A stretch of 25,042 bases of DNA from a virus: positions 1-25,042 of the IMG/VR virus record IMGVR_UViG_3300010885_038339. One strand, 5' to 3'. A program made the position numbers and the translations under genes. Of this stretch, positions 22,159 through 25,042 are shown one piece after another. The notes below the pieces were generated by a model that worked only from the letters and a program-made list of their open reading frames with translations, did not search any database and had not been told where the DNA came from. Positions within the stretch are counted from its first letter, which is position 1. Each line of letters opens with the position of its first letter.

Positions 22159-23108
22159 AAGTGATGGTCACCGGTGCCGCTGGTTACATTGGCGGACAAA
22201 CAGTGTTGGCACTAATCGATGCTGGACACCAGGTGTTGGGCGTTGATCGATCTGCTCCTAGCGATCTATTGGTCAGTTTGCCCAACACCTGGTGGAGTCT
22301 AAACGATTTTGCCAGTGATACGGCCCTGTCTGCTGTACAGATGTGGCAACCCGAAGCCATCATACACTGTGCTGGCAGCAGCCTGGTTGGGCCCAGTGTG
22401 GCTGATCCAGCAGAATACTACAACAACAATTTTGTCAAAACCAAACGCCTATTGGATTTCTTGGTTCAGGCCGGCATGACCGGGGTCCGAGTCATATTCA
22501 GTAGCAGTGCTGCCACCTATGGCGAGCCCGAAACTTTGCCTTGTGGAGAAACTGATGCTGTAGCACCAATCTCGCCCTACGGCGAAAGCAAACTGATGGT
22601 GGACTGGATGCTACAAAGCTATCACAGGGCCTATGGGCTGGATTATGTGAGTTTTCGTTACTTCAATGCCTGTGGTGCCGACAGTCGGGCTCGTCACGGG
22701 CAAACACCGGGTGCTACACACATCATTGCACGAGTGTTAGAGGCCATGAGAGATGATCGAGAATTTACACTGAATGGTATAGATTTTGCCACACCAGATG
22801 GTACGTGTGTGCGTGACTATGTGCATGTGGAAGACATTGCTCGAGCACATGTGATGGCCGTAGCGGCTGAGATTGCCCCTGGTGTGTACAATCTAGGCAA
22901 CAATGTGGGTGTCAGCAACAGAGAAATCATTGCCGCTGCCGAACGTGTAACTGGACGGAAATTAAAAGTTGTCATGGGTGCGGCTAGACCAGGAGATCCT
23001 GCTGTGCTCACGGCCAGTGCTGCCAAGTTTGGCCAGGTGGCCGAGGGGTGGCGTCAGTTTGAATTGGATCACATGATCCAACACGCTTGGGCGTGGTACA
23101 CACGATGA
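22155..23108 (+). CDS. galE: UDP-glucose 4-epimerase
   Basis: 317 residues, the usual length for extended short-chain dehydrogenases. TGAAGYIG (6-13) binds NAD; FSSSAATYG holds the catalytic Ser (116-118); YGESK gives Tyr142 and Lys146. RYFNACGAD and TCVRDYVHVEDIARAHV are typical of GalE, which interconverts UDP-glucose and UDP-galactose (or the N-acetyl forms). Start and stop lie in ATGA overlaps with the glycosyltransferase and the DegT-like gene, so this is one coupled sugar cassette. Related sugar epimerases cannot be excluded. Confidence 0.85.
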   Translation: MKVMVTGAAGYIGGQTVLALIDAGHQVLGVDRSAPSDLLVSLPNTWWSLNDFASDTALSAVQMWQPEAIIHCAGSSLVGPSVADPAEYYNNNFVKTKRLLDFLVQAGMTGVRVIFSSSAATYGEPETLPCGETDAVAPISPYGESKLMVDWMLQSYHRAYGLDYVSFRYFNACGADSRARHGQTPGATHIIARVLEAMRDDREFTLNGIDFATPDGTCVRDYVHVEDIARAHVMAVAAEIAPGVYNLGNNVGVSNREIIAAAERVTGRKLKVVMGAARPGDPAVLTASAAKFGQVAEGWRQFELDHMIQHAWAWYTR

Positions 23109-23686
23109 GTTTTCAAAAATTATTTGAGTTTGAGCAGGCCTTGGCTGACTATACCGGTGCTCCTTATGTGGTCTTGACCGACGGTTGCACTCATGCAATC
23201 GAACTGTGTATGCGATACGAACGTGTGGAGTTTTGTGCATTCACTCCATTTACCTATTTGAGTATACCTATGCTTATGCGCAACCTGGGCATCAAATATG
23301 TGTATGAAGTCGGAGATCCTGCTCAATGGGTGGGTGAGTATCGATTTAGAAAAACAAGAATCTGGGATTCGGCTCGTAGATTAGAACCCGGCATGTACCG
23401 ACCTGGTGCCATGCAGTGTCTCAGTTTTGGCTGGAGCAAGCCATTGCAGTTGGGCAAAGCGGGTGCTATCCTGCTGGACAATGCTGAGGCCTATCAGGTA
23501 TTGAGTCGACAGCGCAGTGATGGCAGGGATTTGCATGTGCCTTGGGAAACTGATGCAGGACTGATACTAGGCTATCACTATTGCCCCACCTTGGAACTGT
23601 GTGAGCGCGGCCTAGAGCTGTTGCCTCAGATCGAACCCAAATCACAACCGGGCGTCTATCCAGACTGTAGAAAAATTTTATTTTAA
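23105..23686 (+). CDS. Half-length DegT/DnrJ/EryC1-type aminotransferase-like protein
   Basis: 193 residues from ATG 23105, which overlaps the galE stop; the frame is open 18 bases further upstream but that lies within galE. DGCTHAIELCMRYE, FTPFTYLSIPMLMRNLGIKY and WDSARRL (Asp88) match the start of DegT-fold PLP enzymes, and SFGWSKPLQLGKAGAILLDN places Lys112 at the PLP-binding position. Full DegT enzymes are about 370 residues; the C-terminal small domain is missing here, replaced by YHYCPTLELCERGLELLPQI. Cyanophages encode short proteins of this kind, so it is probably a real short family rather than a broken gene. The expected role is amination of a nucleotide keto-sugar. Confidence 0.7.
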   Translation: MSFQKLFEFEQALADYTGAPYVVLTDGCTHAIELCMRYERVEFCAFTPFTYLSIPMLMRNLGIKYVYEVGDPAQWVGEYRFRKTRIWDSARRLEPGMYRPGAMQCLSFGWSKPLQLGKAGAILLDNAEAYQVLSRQRSDGRDLHVPWETDAGLILGYHYCPTLELCERGLELLPQIEPKSQPGVYPDCRKILF

Positions 23687-23692
23687 AGTGAA

Positions 23693-24346
23693 ATGAAAAA
23701 ATTGCTGGCCATTGGGGATAGTTTTACACACGGAGATGAGTTATCAAACCCGACAGTGGATGCATGGCCACACCTGCTGGCTGACCGCATGGGTTACCAA
23801 GCAGTCAATCTGAGTTGGCCCGGCAGTGGCAATGCCAAAATGGTTCGACGATTGTTTGAACAACAGATTGACGAATTTGATTTGGTCGTCATAGCCTGGA
23901 GCGGTTTCGATCGAATTGAATTTGCTGACCAGTACGGAATTTTTGATACCTGGCCTGGTGCAGTGATACGCTCGCAGCGAGTACCGCACAAGGAAGCCAT
24001 GTTCCGAGCGGAAATTATTGAATACATAACCAGGCATCACGATGATGATTACCTGTACAAACAGTATCTTGTCAATGTTATTTCGGCACAATCCTACTTG
24101 AAATTGCACAAGAAAAAGTATATAATGCTTGATGCATTTCTAAATAATCAAGGCAGTATGAGATCACAGCACAGTGAACTAGCAACACAAATTGACCAAA
24201 CACATTTTTTAGGTTGGCCCACAGAATCAATGATGGAATGGGTCGAGGGCGCTCCCAAAGGCCCACTTGGTCATTTTTTAAAATTGGGTCACAGTAAAGT
24301 AGCAGACCGACTGCATCAACACGTTGTTAACACATTTAAGGAATAA
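23693..24346 (+). CDS. SGNH/GDSL hydrolase-like protein
   Basis: 217 residues. LLAIGDSFTHGDEL gives the block I serine (Ser10); VNLSWPGSGNAKM supplies the Gly and Asn blocks (Asn47); VVIAWSGFDR sits where GxND is usual, with the Asn replaced. GHFLKLGHSKVADRL near the C-terminus supplies the His. It would hydrolyse an ester, for instance sugar O-acetyl groups. It follows the DegT-like gene after six bases, with a poor ribosome site, and ends three bases before folE. It is the second SGNH-like protein of the cassette but is not close to 19971 in sequence or base composition. Confidence 0.65.
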   Translation: MKKLLAIGDSFTHGDELSNPTVDAWPHLLADRMGYQAVNLSWPGSGNAKMVRRLFEQQIDEFDLVVIAWSGFDRIEFADQYGIFDTWPGAVIRSQRVPHKEAMFRAEIIEYITRHHDDDYLYKQYLVNVISAQSYLKLHKKKYIMLDAFLNNQGSMRSQHSELATQIDQTHFLGWPTESMMEWVEGAPKGPLGHFLKLGHSKVADRLHQHVVNTFKE

Positions 24347-24349
24347 TTC

Positions 24350-25042
24350 ATGGTATATAACAAAGCATACGAAAGCAACAACAGTGATGATGGTGTTGAC
24401 ACCAGCAAAAACCTGTCACAGGTTATCCGCAACAAAATGCGACAAGAAGGCAGACGTTTTTGGGCCGGCGACAATGTCAGCGACTACATGAGTCCAGCAA
24501 TCAAGTCTGCGCTGATTGACGAGGCCGCCGAGGCATTTGAACGAGTACTAGACGCATTACTAATTGATCGCGAAACTGATCCTAACTCACGAGGCACAGC
24601 ACGGCGCTTGGCCAAGATGTACTACAACGAAATAATGGCAGGCCGATATGAACCAGCACCAGACGCAACAGCTTTCCCAAATGATTCAACAGACCGTTAC
24701 GAAGGTATGCTGGTGGTTAGAAGTGAGCTTCGTAGTATGTGTAGTCACCATCATCAGCCTGTATCTGGGGTCGCTTATATTGGGATTATTGCTGCCAACA
24801 AACTTATTGGTTTATCTAAGTACACTCGCATTGCTCAGTGGTGTGCCCGTCGCGGTACGCTACAGGAAGAACTGTGCATTGACATAGCCAATGAAATCAT
24901 GGCCGCAACTGACAGTAAGGATGTAGGTGTTTATTTAAGAATGACTCACGGGTGTTGTGAGAACAGGGGCATAATGGCTCACGATAGTTCGACAACTACT
25001 ACAGTACTTAAAGGAGCATTTAACAGTGATGCTGGTACAAAG
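24350..25042 (+). CDS. folE: GTP cyclohydrolase I (partial, runs off the right edge)
   Basis: 231 codons are visible and the frame is open at the edge. SMCSHHHQP gives Cys131 and His134, and HGCCENRG gives Cys202, equivalent to the zinc ligands Cys110, His113 and Cys181 of E. coli FolE. GLSKYTRIAQWCARRGTLQE and SSTTTTVLKGAFNSD match the family closely. By comparison with E. coli, only about 10-20 residues are missing. FolE turns GTP into dihydroneopterin triphosphate, the first step of folate and of 7-deazaguanine (preQ0) synthesis. With a DpdA-like protein in the window, the second use is more likely. ATG 24350 follows AAGGAA at 24338-24343. Confidence 0.9.
   Translation, partial: MVYNKAYESNNSDDGVDTSKNLSQVIRNKMRQEGRRFWAGDNVSDYMSPAIKSALIDEAAEAFERVLDALLIDRETDPNSRGTARRLAKMYYNEIMAGRYEPAPDATAFPNDSTDRYEGMLVVRSELRSMCSHHHQPVSGVAYIGIIAANKLIGLSKYTRIAQWCARRGTLQEELCIDIANEIMAATDSKDVGVYLRMTHGCCENRGIMAHDSSTTTTVLKGAFNSDAGTK

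Noticed and set aside
24648-24887. 79-residue + strand frame with a hydrophobic centre that looks like a membrane protein
   Set aside because: It is a second frame inside folE, whose zinc-ligand motifs are clearly read in the other frame.
1-25042. Possibility that this is a bacterial chromosome or prophage segment
   Set aside because: There is no bacterial housekeeping gene, integrase or attachment site, and gp43, gp45 and dsbA in a one-strand dense layout point to a lytic T4-like phage; a prophage state cannot be formally excluded from one window.

Overview
The window is a stretch of a tailed double-stranded DNA phage genome of the T4-like (myovirus) type, probably from an aquatic habitat. 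The evidence is a full-length T4-type family B DNA polymerase (gp43), a T4-type sliding clamp (gp45), a DsbA-like late transcription factor, dense packing of all genes on the + strand, at least eleven ATGA stop/start overlaps, and auxiliary genes typical of large aquatic phages (short DegT, GalE, glycosyltransferase, Dps, GTP cyclohydrolase I). The host cannot be named from sequence. No tRNA, rRNA, CRISPR array or integrase was found.

Region 1 (1-10379) is an accessory block of mosaic proteins. Several begin with a short leader of the form M-(K/R)-x-x-E-F-(L/V)-x-E (1321, 7937, 8641, probably 3498). This closely resembles the capsid-targeting sequence of T4 internal proteins, which the prohead protease gp21 removes after an (I/L)-x-E motif. 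The large 1048-residue protein (4794-7940) carries five in-frame copies of a VAE(G) joint, plus several LNE/LDE sites, separating unrelated modules, one of them ParB-like. Two neighbouring proteins have twin-arginine-like or Sec-like signal sequences placed directly after such candidate cleavage sites. My leading inference is that this block encodes capsid-packaged, protease-processed proteins injected with the DNA. Some may then be exported by the host's own Tat or Sec machinery. The same block holds an HExxH metalloprotease-like protein, a cytidine-deaminase-like protein, a Dps-like ferritin, a Gp88-like protein and a glycine-rich adhesin-like protein.

Region 2 (10376-16035) is a replication and late-transcription block: a methyltransferase-like protein, a strong sigma70-type promoter, dsbA, gp43, a coiled-coil/methyltransferase-like protein and gp45. 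A perfect TATAAATA (T4 late-promoter sequence) lies at the end of dsbA.

Region 3 (16035-19969) starts with a tRNA-guanine-transglycosylase-fold protein that looks like a phage DpdA, followed by a radical SAM protein and three small phage proteins, one with a possible PTPS/QueD-like pattern. With folE at the right edge this suggests 7-deazaguanine modification of the phage DNA.

Region 4 (19971-24346) is a sugar and surface-chemistry cassette: two SGNH-hydrolase-like proteins, a GT-B glycosyltransferase, GalE epimerase and a half-length DegT aminotransferase-like protein. The window ends inside folE. Gene 19971 and several modules in region 1 are visibly richer in A+T than their surroundings, which points to recent shuffling.
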